Shown here: positions 27,144-34,831 of the stretch, piece by piece
How positions within the stretch are numbered: the stretch's first letter is position 1
How the letters are laid out: each line of letters starts with the position of its first letter
NCBI GenBank assembly: GCA_023663685.1
Contig: JAMPHB010000001.1
Location: 41,766-105,765, forward strand
Reading direction: 5' to 3'
DNA: 64,000 bases
Source: Blautia sp.
Lineage (GTDB): Bacteria; Bacillota; Clostridia; Lachnospirales; Lachnospiraceae
Notes under the pieces: model-generated
Told to the model about the DNA's origin: nothing
The model's input: the letters and a program-made list of their open reading frames with translations, nothing else
Databases searched by the model: none
Position numbers and translations under genes: made by a program

Positions 27144-27686
27144 ATGGAATATTTGGATATAGTGGATGAAAACGGTAATCCTACGGGAGAAGTGATTGAG
27201 CGCACGGAGGCGCACCGCACGGGGGCGCTCCACAGGACTTCCCATGTCTGGATTGCGCGCCGCAGGGGCAGGAAGATTCAGCTGCTTCTGCAAAAGCGGT
27301 GCATGAATAAAGATTCCTTCCCCGGCTGCTACGATATCTCCAGCGCCGGACATATTCCGGCGGGGGACAGCTTCCTTGACTCTGCCCTGCGGGAGCTGAA
27401 AGAGGAGCTTGGTGTTGAGGCAGACCCTGATATGCTGATTAAATGCGGGCAGAAGCGTCTCGACATGCAGGGACATTTTCACGGAGAGCCTTTTCTTGAG
27501 AGGCAGGTCAGCCGCGTGTTTCTGCTCTGGCTGGACAGGGATGCGAAGGATTTCACCATCCAGAGTGAGGAGATTGACAGCGTGATGTGGATGGAGTTTT
27601 ATGCCTGCAAGGAGGCTGTCATGCAGAATACATTTTTAAACTGTATCGACATAAAAGAGCTGGAGATGCTGGAGAAATATTTTTAG
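27144..27686 (+). CDS. NUDIX hydrolase (IDI-like)
   Basis: This 180-residue protein starts at the ATG at 27144, one base past the metG stop. It begins MEYLDIVDENGNPTGEVIER, typical of the isopentenyl-isomerase-like NUDIX subgroup. The Nudix box is GHIPAGDSFLDSALRELKEE followed by LGV. It keeps REL-EE-LG, but the first conserved Glu is replaced by Asp (Asp in PAGDS), a conservative change in a usually invariant-looking position. The reaction is probably hydrolysis of a nucleoside-diphosphate-linked compound; the substrate is unknown. Its place in the metG operon suggests it is read through the T-box. Confidence 0.9.
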   Translation: MEYLDIVDENGNPTGEVIERTEAHRTGALHRTSHVWIARRRGRKIQLLLQKRCMNKDSFPGCYDISSAGHIPAGDSFLDSALRELKEELGVEADPDMLIKCGQKRLDMQGHFHGEPFLERQVSRVFLLWLDRDAKDFTIQSEEIDSVMWMEFYACKEAVMQNTFLNCIDIKELEMLEKYF

Positions 27687-27700
27687 AAATGGAGCGACAT

Positions 27701-27910
27701 ATGTACAATATGCTGACGGAAAACTCCTCTCTGGAGGAGCTGCGGAAAGGTTTTGCGGAGCTGAACCGGAAGATGGAGGAGCTGGAGAAAGCGGAGCCTG
27801 AGGAGGAGAACGCCGCGTATGAGGCGTGGGAAAAAGAGTGCGAACAGCTTGCGGAGCGCTCGGAGACAATTATGACATGGATTGACCAAAAGATGTGTGG
27901 CCTGCTATGA
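27701..27910 (+). CDS. Small acidic coiled-coil protein (69 residues)
   Basis: The ATG at 27701 lies 6 bp after GGAG and is preferred to the ATG at 27689. The product is a Glu/Lys-rich helical hairpin (LEELRKGFAELNRKMEELEK, then CEQLAERSETIMTWIDQKM) without export signals. Its stop overlaps the TatD start (ATGA at 27907-27910), so the two are translationally coupled. The family is not recognised. It is probably real because of the coupling and composition. Confidence 0.7.
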   Translation: MYNMLTENSSLEELRKGFAELNRKMEELEKAEPEEENAAYEAWEKECEQLAERSETIMTWIDQKMCGLL

Positions 27911-28701
27911 TTTTTGAGACACATGCGCATTATGATGATGAAAAATTTGACGGCGACCGTGAGGAGACGCTGGCGCGGGTACAAGACAGCGGCGTTTTCC
28001 CGATTATCAATGTGGGGGCTTCGGTGGAGTCTGTCAGATCAACGCTAAAGCTGGCGCGCACGCACGATTTTATCTATGCGGCCGTCGGCGTTCACCCCAG
28101 CGATATCGGTGGGCTGAACGAGGAGACCTTCTCATGGCTGCGTGAGCAGACCGCTTATGAAAAGACCGTGGCTGTCGGGGAAATTGGGCTGGACTATTAT
28201 TGGGACAAGGAGGCAGAGACTCAGGAGCGTCAGCGCTTCTGGTTTGCGCGTCAGCTTATGCTGGCGCGGGAGACGGGGCTTCCGGTGATTATCCATTCCA
28301 GAGACGCCGCCGGGGATACGCTGCGGGTGCTGCGGGAGAACGGGGCGGACGGGATTCCCGGCGTGATTCACTGTTATTCCTACTCCCCGGAGCTGGCGCG
28401 GGAGTTTGCAGAGCTGGGATATTATATCGGCGTGGGCGGCGTTGTTACGTTTAAAAATGCGAAAAAGCTGGCGCGCACCGTGGAGGAGCTGCCGCTTGAG
28501 CGGATTTTGCTCGAGACGGACTGTCCCTACATGGCGCCGGAGCCGCACCGGGGGACGCGCAATGATTCCGCAAATATTCCCTATGTAATCGCGAAAATCG
28601 CAGAGCTGAAAGGGATAACGCCCGAAGAGGTTGAGGCGGTGACAGAAGAAAATGCATACAGGCTTTTTACAAGAGTGCCCAGATTAAAAGCCCGGCGGTA
28701 A
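27907..28701 (+). CDS. TatD family metal-dependent deoxyribonuclease
   Basis: This 264-residue TIM-barrel hydrolase has its metal ligands visible: ETHAHYDDEKF (HxH at the start), GEIGLDYYWD (Glu), VIIHSRDA (His), GVIHCYSY (His) and LLETDCPYMAPEPHRG (Asp). Family members act as 3'-5' DNA exonucleases or related phosphodiesterases. The gene is the last of the metG operon, overlapping the preceding small gene by four bases and followed by a hairpin terminator. The pairing metG-tatD is widely conserved in Firmicutes, which supports the assignment. Confidence 0.95.
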   Translation: MIFETHAHYDDEKFDGDREETLARVQDSGVFPIINVGASVESVRSTLKLARTHDFIYAAVGVHPSDIGGLNEETFSWLREQTAYEKTVAVGEIGLDYYWDKEAETQERQRFWFARQLMLARETGLPVIIHSRDAAGDTLRVLRENGADGIPGVIHCYSYSPELAREFAELGYYIGVGGVVTFKNAKKLARTVEELPLERILLETDCPYMAPEPHRGTRNDSANIPYVIAKIAELKGITPEEVEAVTEENAYRLFTRVPRLKARR

Positions 28702-28715
28702 GCCGGGCTTTTTGT
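28687..28715. terminator. Bidirectional terminator, tatD and AIM24 genes
   Basis: The arms aaagcccggc and gccgggcttt flank a short loop, followed by TTTGT on the + strand; an A-run on the 5' side gives the minus-strand transcript its own U tract. It overlaps the tatD stop and precedes the convergent AIM24 stop. Confidence 0.85.
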
Positions 28716-28721
28716 AAAGGA

Positions 28722-29402
28722 TTAGTTGCCGGTGGGAATGTATGGGCGAACCGCACCCGCAAGCTGTGCTACCGGCATACTCTGCAGCCAGACCTTGCCC
28801 GGCCCGGTAACAACGGTGTTGAAAAGTCCTTCGCCGCCAAAGAGGACATTTTTCACGCCCGGCACGGTCTGGATATCTACTGTGCAGGTCGGGGACATCG
28901 CGGCGAGATAGCCGGTGTCGATGATGATCTGCTGTCCCGGCGCAAGCTCATATTCTTTGATATATCCGTCAAACTCTAAGAATACAACGCCGTTTCCGGA
29001 GAGCCTTTGCATGATAAAGCCTTCGCCGCCGAAAAGGCCGGATGCAACGCGCTTCTGGAAAAATACGGACAGCTCTACGCCTGCGGTAGAGGCAAGAAAT
29101 GCGCTCTTCTGGGCGATAATCTCCTGCCCCGGTGCGATGTTGAATGCGCGGATAGAGCCGGGGAAGCTGGAAGCAAAGGCGATCATGCCGTTGCCGTTTC
29201 TTGCGGTGTAGCGGTTCTGGAACATGCTCTCGCCGGAGAATGCGCGTCCGAACATTTTGCCGATGCCGCCGTTGCTGGTGGTCTCCATCTGCATGTTCGG
29301 AGACATCCAGGACATAGCGCCCTTCTCGGTAATCATAGTCTCGTTGTCGTCAAGGTTGCAGATGACTGCCGGTAACGGCTCGCCCTCGATTGTGTAGGTC
29401 AT
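28722..29402 (-). CDS. AIM24 / TIGR00266 family protein
   Basis: This 226-residue protein starts at the ATG at 29402 behind aaaggagg. It shows the repeated beta-rich AIM24 fold: DNETMITEKGAMSWMSPN, then SGESMFQNRYTA, GLFGGEGFIMQRLSGNG and VPGVKNVLFGGEGLFNTVVT. Bacterial members have an unknown function; they are single-domain, cytosolic and often Gly-rich. No signal peptide is seen. The gene is transcribed alone toward tatD and shares its terminator. Confidence 0.9.
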   Translation of the reverse strand: MTYTIEGEPLPAVICNLDDNETMITEKGAMSWMSPNMQMETTSNGGIGKMFGRAFSGESMFQNRYTARNGNGMIAFASSFPGSIRAFNIAPGQEIIAQKSAFLASTAGVELSVFFQKRVASGLFGGEGFIMQRLSGNGVVFLEFDGYIKEYELAPGQQIIIDTGYLAAMSPTCTVDIQTVPGVKNVLFGGEGLFNTVVTGPGKVWLQSMPVAQLAGAVRPYIPTGN

Positions 29403-29735
29403 AAATTTTCCTCCTTTATGTATAAACATTTTTAACGTATGATTTATTATAACAGTTATTCAGAGAAAAAAATAGTAGGAAATGAGATAATTATGTATAG
29501 AATGGAAGCGGCTTTTTTGGAAAACCGGTCTCTTGTTTTTTACTGACTGCATCGAGATTTATTCTGTCAACGCAATAGACATACCATCTGTTCCGGGATA
29601 TTCAGATTGTCAGCATTATGGAAACAAAGGAGAAGGTCAGTTCCATATAAACAATAATTCCATATGTTTTCATCGAAAGAATTATTTTAATAAGGTACTG
29701 ACCTACAATGAGTTGTTCAATTTATTTCATTCCAA
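29403..29735. other. AT-rich intergenic region; no convincing gene
   Basis: It contains the ribosome binding site and presumably the promoter of the minus-strand AIM24 gene (a TATAAT-like element near 29446 on the minus strand). A plus-strand frame at 29533-29739 (68 codons) lacks a ribosome binding site and overlaps the methyltransferase 3' end; it may be a decayed gene remnant. Confidence 0.5.
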
Positions 29736-31898
29736 TTAAAGGAACAGGTTTTCCCCGGCCATGGATGATTTAATAATATGATAATCTTCAACACTTAGAT
29801 TATAAAAATCAGCTATTTTCTCGTCCAGTTCATCATATAGCTCATGTATAAGGAGACTATCGGCGCTTTCAAGAATGGAATCAACTGCGCTTACGATTTC
29901 ATCTTGTGCCGCTTTTTCTATTCCGGGAATTGGAATTTGCTCTATGTGAGACCGTAATACCTTCACAGAGTTAAATTTCTTTTTAAAGTAAAACTGAGCG
30001 ATTCGGGAATTAAGAACCGCCATAATATATTTTATACTTAAATCCGGAATTTCAGGGATCAGTATATTGCAGCTATTCAATGACAGTGTTTGCGCATTGT
30101 CATATGAGAAGACGAGCTGGTTGCAAATGAATCTGTAAAGCAGCTTTTCTGGTGCGCGATAGTATTCTGTCGGGGCAATTTGTTGAAAGGACTCTGGCTT
30201 AAAGGCTATATAATTTGAAGAAGGTTTATACCTAAACTTACATAAATCCGATCCTTTCAAAATCATTTCGTTACTGGAGGTTTTTATCTGAGTGATATAT
30301 TCTTTGTTATTTCCGGTAACAATGCCTAATGCAAAGCGGGCGTTTCCATATAGTGTCATTTTGTTATTCAAAGACTCTATTTTCTCCATCACCTGATATT
30401 CTTCATCCGTCATAGAAAAACTAATACATTCAGCGTCGATTTTTCGACTTGTATGGATAGTATATTCCCGGGAAGCATCAGATATTCGCAAGCCAACACT
30501 GCTAAATCCGGCATTGGTAAAAGCTGTTTGAAGGATAATACATGGACACTGAACCTTGTCGAAAGCATTTCCTAAAAACTCTATATACTGAAAGCTGCTA
30601 TGATTCAGAAGCACTTTTCGTATTGGAGTATGGGTTTTTACATTCAAAATTGCCTCTGGCAATACATATGATAATAAGCCTCCCTCTTTCAGGTTAGATA
30701 GTGCCTGCTCAACAAATACATCATACGATTCTATATTATTACTTGTAGCAGATACATATTTTTCCCTTAATTGTGTTTTCTGGGAATCATTAAAACTGTA
30801 TCCCCAAGGTGGATTACCTATAATATAGTCAAATTTTCTGTTTTCGCTGAATGAAAGATAATCCTTTTCTGTGATATGTGCATACACTGTGTCTGCGTCG
30901 CGGACATCGTATTTCAGGGCATAGTTCAACCGTGCAATATATACGCTCATGGTATCAATATCATTTCCATATACATTGTCAAATCCGATTTCTGGAGGCA
31001 GCTGAAGAATAAAGTTTCCAGTTCCACAGCAAGGGTCAAAAACGTCTTTTCCAATGGGAGTGTTCATGTCAAAAAGTTTGCCGCATAACCTTTGAACGAT
31101 TTTAGTCGGCGTATAATAGGAACCGGTTGCTTTTCTACAGCCAATATTGTTCAAAGAAATATACAACAGACCCAATATATCTTCGGATTGCTCATAAACA
31201 AATTGATGGTCAAAAAGCTTAGGATATAACTGTATTATGTTTTTAACGCCTGGAGAATCAGCGATTAAATCATCAATCAAAAACCAAAATCCACTCGCTG
31301 GTAAATCTTTTTGGATATACTTTAACAAGCTGTTCGAAAACGTATCATAGTTGTTTTTTTCTAGTATCAACTGAACAGCACATTCTGCAACTATAGCGCA
31401 TAGCACATCTTTTGTTAATTCAATATTATTTTCTTCAATAAAAGATATGATTTGTTGAACTGTATGTATATTTTTTGATGTACCTGAAACATACGATTGG
31501 TATACATTATTGCCGGATATATATTTTTTGTTGCGTCTGCTTTTTAAAGATGAATTTCTGCCGCTTTTAATATTCCCTTTTAATTCTGCAACATATTCCC
31601 GGCTAAAAAAAGCCGAGCTTTTAATGATACTGCTGGGGGTAATTTTCTCCAGTTTAAGCCAGTTGCGACCGGTTGCGACGGATATAGATAATTCTTTACA
31701 TAAATCCGAAAGTGATACTAAATCAGAATCACCAGCTATAAGCCTTTCGTCTACAGGTTTTAAGGATGTGCTTGGAATCACCCAAACATTGCTGATCATC
31801 TGGGCACCATCAATTCTTCCCTCTTCACAGAGCTTTTGGACTCTGCGTTCAGAAATTTTGAATCTTTCAGCGGTTTCTTTAACAGATTGCAGCTGCAT
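29736..31898 (-). CDS. Solitary N6-adenine DNA methyltransferase with N-terminal HTH domains
   Basis: This 720-residue protein uses the ATG at 31898 behind ggag. Residues 1-50 and 60-110 each look like helix-turn-helix modules (VKETAERFKISERRVQKLC; DLCKELSISVATGRNWLKLE). A helical spacer follows, then a Rossmann methyltransferase core with the SAM motif DVFDPCCGTGNFIL (near residue 290) and catalytic NPPWGYSF (near residue 358). The C-terminal half resembles TaqI/Eco57I-type target recognition. No restriction nuclease motif or partner gene is nearby, so it is an orphan or regulatory methylase or a remnant of an R-M system. Its AT-rich composition differs from flanking genes, suggesting transfer. 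Confidence 0.87.
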   Translation of the reverse strand: MQLQSVKETAERFKISERRVQKLCEEGRIDGAQMISNVWVIPSTSLKPVDERLIAGDSDLVSLSDLCKELSISVATGRNWLKLEKITPSSIIKSSAFFSREYVAELKGNIKSGRNSSLKSRRNKKYISGNNVYQSYVSGTSKNIHTVQQIISFIEENNIELTKDVLCAIVAECAVQLILEKNNYDTFSNSLLKYIQKDLPASGFWFLIDDLIADSPGVKNIIQLYPKLFDHQFVYEQSEDILGLLYISLNNIGCRKATGSYYTPTKIVQRLCGKLFDMNTPIGKDVFDPCCGTGNFILQLPPEIGFDNVYGNDIDTMSVYIARLNYALKYDVRDADTVYAHITEKDYLSFSENRKFDYIIGNPPWGYSFNDSQKTQLREKYVSATSNNIESYDVFVEQALSNLKEGGLLSYVLPEAILNVKTHTPIRKVLLNHSSFQYIEFLGNAFDKVQCPCIILQTAFTNAGFSSVGLRISDASREYTIHTSRKIDAECISFSMTDEEYQVMEKIESLNNKMTLYGNARFALGIVTGNNKEYITQIKTSSNEMILKGSDLCKFRYKPSSNYIAFKPESFQQIAPTEYYRAPEKLLYRFICNQLVFSYDNAQTLSLNSCNILIPEIPDLSIKYIMAVLNSRIAQFYFKKKFNSVKVLRSHIEQIPIPGIEKAAQDEIVSAVDSILESADSLLIHELYDELDEKIADFYNLSVEDYHIIKSSMAGENLFL

Positions 31899-31932
31899 AT
31901 AAAAGTCTCCTTGAAGTTAAATTATAATATGC

Positions 31933-31961
31933 ATTATATGCGAGATAACGAATAAAGTCAA
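31933..31961 (-). promoter_or_regulatory. Sigma-A promoter of the methyltransferase gene
   Basis: Read on the minus strand, TTGACT (31961-31956) and a perfect TATAAT (31938-31933) are 17 bp apart, 35 bp before the ATG. Confidence 0.75.
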
Positions 31962-32165
31962 TATTAATGTCTTATGACATATTGCTGAAAATCGAATTGA
32001 CTGATAAAGTCTGCCGGATTAAAATATAGGCGTAGCAGAAAATTTGATGGGAGGAACATCTGGAAGCGTAGCAGACAGTCAGGCAGCTAAAATGCAGATT
32101 TGAGGACTGTCAGGCAATAATGAGACAGATAAAAAGAAAGCCTGCGATAACATGAAAAAGAAGTT

Positions 32166-32573
32166 ATGATTTTGAGGGGGAGGAAAGATGTTCTATTTAT
32201 ACTTAGTTCTCCATATACACGCGCTTTGCAGACAGCTGCAATTTTATCCAGGGAGTTAAACGCTCCCATTGTTGTAGAAACAAATCTCCATGAATGGCTG
32301 GCAAATAAGAATTACATATATGAAGAAGATATAAGAGCCGAGCAGGCATACCTGGGTTACACCTTCAATCATGGAAGTTACCCGGAGAATAAAGAACAAA
32401 TCTGGGAAGATGCAAACTCTATAAAAGAAAGAGTTTTGAATGTTCTTAAAAAATATTCTGGTTATAACAAGGTAATAGTTGCCGGTCATGGAATGATAAT
32501 TCAGGCAGTAACAGGGACTGAGAATCATCCAACAAATGGTGAGATTGTGGAATTTAACTTGTATGCGGAGTGA
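32166..32573 (+). pseudogene. 5'-truncated histidine phosphatase (phosphoglycerate mutase-like)
   Basis: The visible 135 residues match the middle and end of the histidine phosphatase family: LSSPYTRALQTAAILS, then LHEWLAN and VIVAGHGMIIQAVTG with the second catalytic His. The essential N-terminal RHGE motif is absent. An in-frame TAA lies 18 bp upstream of the first ATG, and no ribosome binding site is present. Sequence before it gives no continuing frame. It is therefore read as a gene that lost its 5' end; a functional short variant seems unlikely without the catalytic His. Confidence 0.65.
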
Positions 32574-32598
32574 AATGTCCGAAAATGATGCGGTTGTG

Positions 32599-33249
32599 TT
32601 AGTAAAAGCTGAACGGAATAAACATTTCAATGATTATAGCGAAAGCAATGGCAATTCCTGTCATACCTATTGTTTCTTTCATGGATTTGCGTAAAACAAA
32701 TATTCCCAATAGCAGCATCAGGAGGTTAAGCCATGAGCGAATATCTATATAAAACATTCCATACGAGAAAGCTGTGTTCAGCAGAACAGCTATTATGCCC
32801 GAGGAGAGAATAAGAGCAATAAAACCTGTCCCGTTTGCATACCAGCTTAAAAAAGCAAGAAAAGGAGAGGCGATTGTAAATGCAATCCAAATAAAAGCAT
32901 AACTTCTTGGAAAGAAACCCGCCACAAAATTACTGTATATATAATAACTTGCTACAAATCCCGAAAAAAAGAAAAAGACATTGGCCGCAGCTCTGACAGG
33001 AGTATGACTGTATACCGATATACAGACCGCAATGACAATCCACGGTGCAAATCCGCCTAAGAAATTATGGAGATCCAGGATATGATCAATCATCTGCAAT
33101 AGTGCCGGAAGTTCTGCCTGCCGATAGTCTAAAAGCTTAGAGAACAATCCCATACAAACTCCAAAAAGCAAAATACCTGTCGTAATAATGACTTGCCTTT
33201 TGATAGAATTTGATTTTTGGGGTGCTCGTATTTTATCTAAAAAATCCAT
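32599..33249 (-). CDS. DUF6518-like integral membrane protein
   Basis: This 216-residue protein starts at the ATG at 33249 behind ggag, rather than an upstream frame extension. About six or seven hydrophobic segments are visible (VIITTGILLFGVCMGLF, FAPWIVIAVCISVY, FIALILSSGIIAVLL, LNLLMLLLGIFVL, GIAIAFAIIIEMFI). The N-terminus is basic and probably cytoplasmic. The pattern fits the DUF6518 membrane family; no transport or catalytic motif is apparent. It lies in the AT-rich islet, convergent with the broken phosphatase. Confidence 0.72.
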   Translation of the reverse strand: MDFLDKIRAPQKSNSIKRQVIITTGILLFGVCMGLFSKLLDYRQAELPALLQMIDHILDLHNFLGGFAPWIVIAVCISVYSHTPVRAAANVFFFFSGFVASYYIYSNFVAGFFPRSYAFIWIAFTIASPFLAFLSWYANGTGFIALILSSGIIAVLLNTAFSYGMFYIDIRSWLNLLMLLLGIFVLRKSMKETIGMTGIAIAFAIIIEMFIPFSFY

Positions 33250-33279
33250 CTTCAAATCTCCTGTAAATCCCGCTGCCAT

Positions 33280-33597
33280 ATTCTTATCCCAAACTTATTT
33301 TTGACGTTCAATAATCTATTGTAAGATATATTATATATAAATTGCCGCTATAAAACAACTCATTTTTGCGGAAGGCTTTAAAGAGTTGAAGTAAGATGGT
33401 AGATATGGTAAAATAGCGTTACTACAAAAATCATATGAAATTAGATTCAGTTATGCAATTACAAAATATAAATCAGATGATGAAGGGACAATTTAATAGT
33501 TATCCGGTAAGTACGGTTATGATTTTTCATTTACATAATAGGTTGTTTTATAGCTAGAATTTGCATATAATATAACTGAAAGAGAGGTGTACTTAAA
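33280..33597. other. AT-rich intergenic region before the orphan antitoxin
   Basis: Nothing coding is supported in these 318 bases. The region holds upstream sequences for the minus-strand DUF6518 gene and a promoter for the Phd-like gene at its right end. Confidence 0.5.
33543..33571 (+). promoter_or_regulatory. Sigma-A promoter of the Phd/YefM-like gene
   Basis: TTGTTT (33543-33548) and TATAAT (33566-33571) are 17 bp apart, 26 bp before the ATG, with agagagg as ribosome binding site. Confidence 0.65.
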
Positions 33598-33801
33598 ATG
33601 ACAATAGATACAAATACGATGATTTCAATTACAGAAGCGAATCAAAATTTTTCAAAAGTAGCAAAAGTAGTTGATGAACACGGAACAGCGGTTATCCTAA
33701 AAAATAATGTACCCAGATATCTTGTTATTGATTTTAGCAGAGCAGAAAATTTTTCCTATGAGGGAAAAGAAGAAGTTGCATTCTCCCTTGTTTCGATATG
33801 A
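33598..33801 (+). CDS. Phd/YefM-type antitoxin, short and without toxin
   Basis: This 67-residue protein shows the Phd/YefM N-terminal DNA-binding fold: MISITEANQNFSKVAKVVDE followed by HGTAVILKNNVPRYLVIDF. The usual C-terminal tail that wraps around the toxin is mostly missing: the frame ends soon after EGKEEVAFSLVSI. No RelE, Doc or Txe gene follows; rsmA starts 96 bp downstream. It may survive as a DNA-binding remnant or be inactive. Confidence 0.75.
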   Translation: MTIDTNTMISITEANQNFSKVAKVVDEHGTAVILKNNVPRYLVIDFSRAENFSYEGKEEVAFSLVSI

Positions 33802-33897
33802 TAAGGGCAAAAACAAGGGAAAACAGTTGATTTTCTGATATATAAGGATTGGGATTATCGGAAAAAAGGTTTTGCAGAGCAGCTTGAGGAGGCGTAT

Positions 33898-34764
33898 ATG
33901 GCGATATTGGGAAATCCCCGGAATACAATCGGGATCATACGGAAATACGACTTTCATTTTCAGAAAAAATACGGCCAGAATTTTCTGATCGACACGCATA
34001 TCTTAGAGGCAATCGTCGAGGCCGCCCAGATTACGAGGGAGGATTTTGTGCTGGAGATCGGGCCGGGAATCGGAACCATGACCCAGTATCTGTGCGAGGC
34101 GGCGGGGAGCGTGGCGGCGGTGGAGATTGATTCGCAGCTGATTCCCATTCTGGAGGAGACGCTTTCCCCCTACGATAATGTAACTGTGCAAAACGCCGAC
34201 ATTTTAAAGCTGGATATCCACAAGCTGATTGCGGAATGCGGCCGGGAAACGGCGAAGGTGGTTGCCAATCTGCCCTACTACATTACAACCCCTATTATCA
34301 TGGGGCTGTTCGAGAGCCATGCCCCTATCGAGAGCATCACGATTATGGTGCAAAAGGAAGTTGCGGACCGTATGCAGACGGGCCCGGGCACAAAGGACTA
34401 TGGCGCGCTTTCTCTCGCGGTGCAGTACTATGCGAAGCCCGAGGTTATGCTGCAGGTTCCCCCGAGCTGTTTTATGCCGCAGCCAAAGGTGGGAAGCACG
34501 GTGATCCGTCTGCTTCGCCACAGTGAGCCGCCGGTTTCAGTGAAAAGTGAGAAGCTGCTGTTTCAGATAATCCGTGCTTCCTTCAACCAGCGCCGCAAGA
34601 CGCTGGTGAACGGGCTTGCCAATTACGGCGCGTTTTCTCTTCCGAAGGAAGAACTTGCCCGGTGCATCGAGGCGCTTGGCGTGCCTGCAAATGTCCGGGG
34701 GGAGGCGCTTACACTGGAACAGTTCGCCGCACTCAGCAATATTTTATACGGCAGAGCGCAGTAA
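33898..34764 (+). CDS. rsmA: 16S rRNA dimethyladenosine transferase
   Basis: This 288-residue KsgA/RsmA enzyme dimethylates two adjacent adenines in the 3' hairpin of 16S rRNA during small-subunit maturation. It begins with the conserved FQKKYGQNFLID, has SAM motif I (VLEIGPGIGTMTQYL), the catalytic NLPYYITTP and the C-terminal helical domain (RRKTLVNGLANYG). ATG 33898 follows gaggaggcg. Composition is like the core genes, in contrast to the AT-rich genes on its left and right. Confidence 0.96.
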   Translation: MAILGNPRNTIGIIRKYDFHFQKKYGQNFLIDTHILEAIVEAAQITREDFVLEIGPGIGTMTQYLCEAAGSVAAVEIDSQLIPILEETLSPYDNVTVQNADILKLDIHKLIAECGRETAKVVANLPYYITTPIIMGLFESHAPIESITIMVQKEVADRMQTGPGTKDYGALSLAVQYYAKPEVMLQVPPSCFMPQPKVGSTVIRLLRHSEPPVSVKSEKLLFQIIRASFNQRRKTLVNGLANYGAFSLPKEELARCIEALGVPANVRGEALTLEQFAALSNILYGRAQ

Positions 34765-34831
34765 TTTTTCCGGAATCATATTTTCGTTTGCCATATATAA
34801 GGATAATTTAATGATTTTTGTACTTCTGCTG

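Noticed and set aside
29533..29739. 68-codon plus-strand frame
   Set aside because: No ribosome binding site, weak composition, overlaps the methyltransferase 3' end; at best a remnant.
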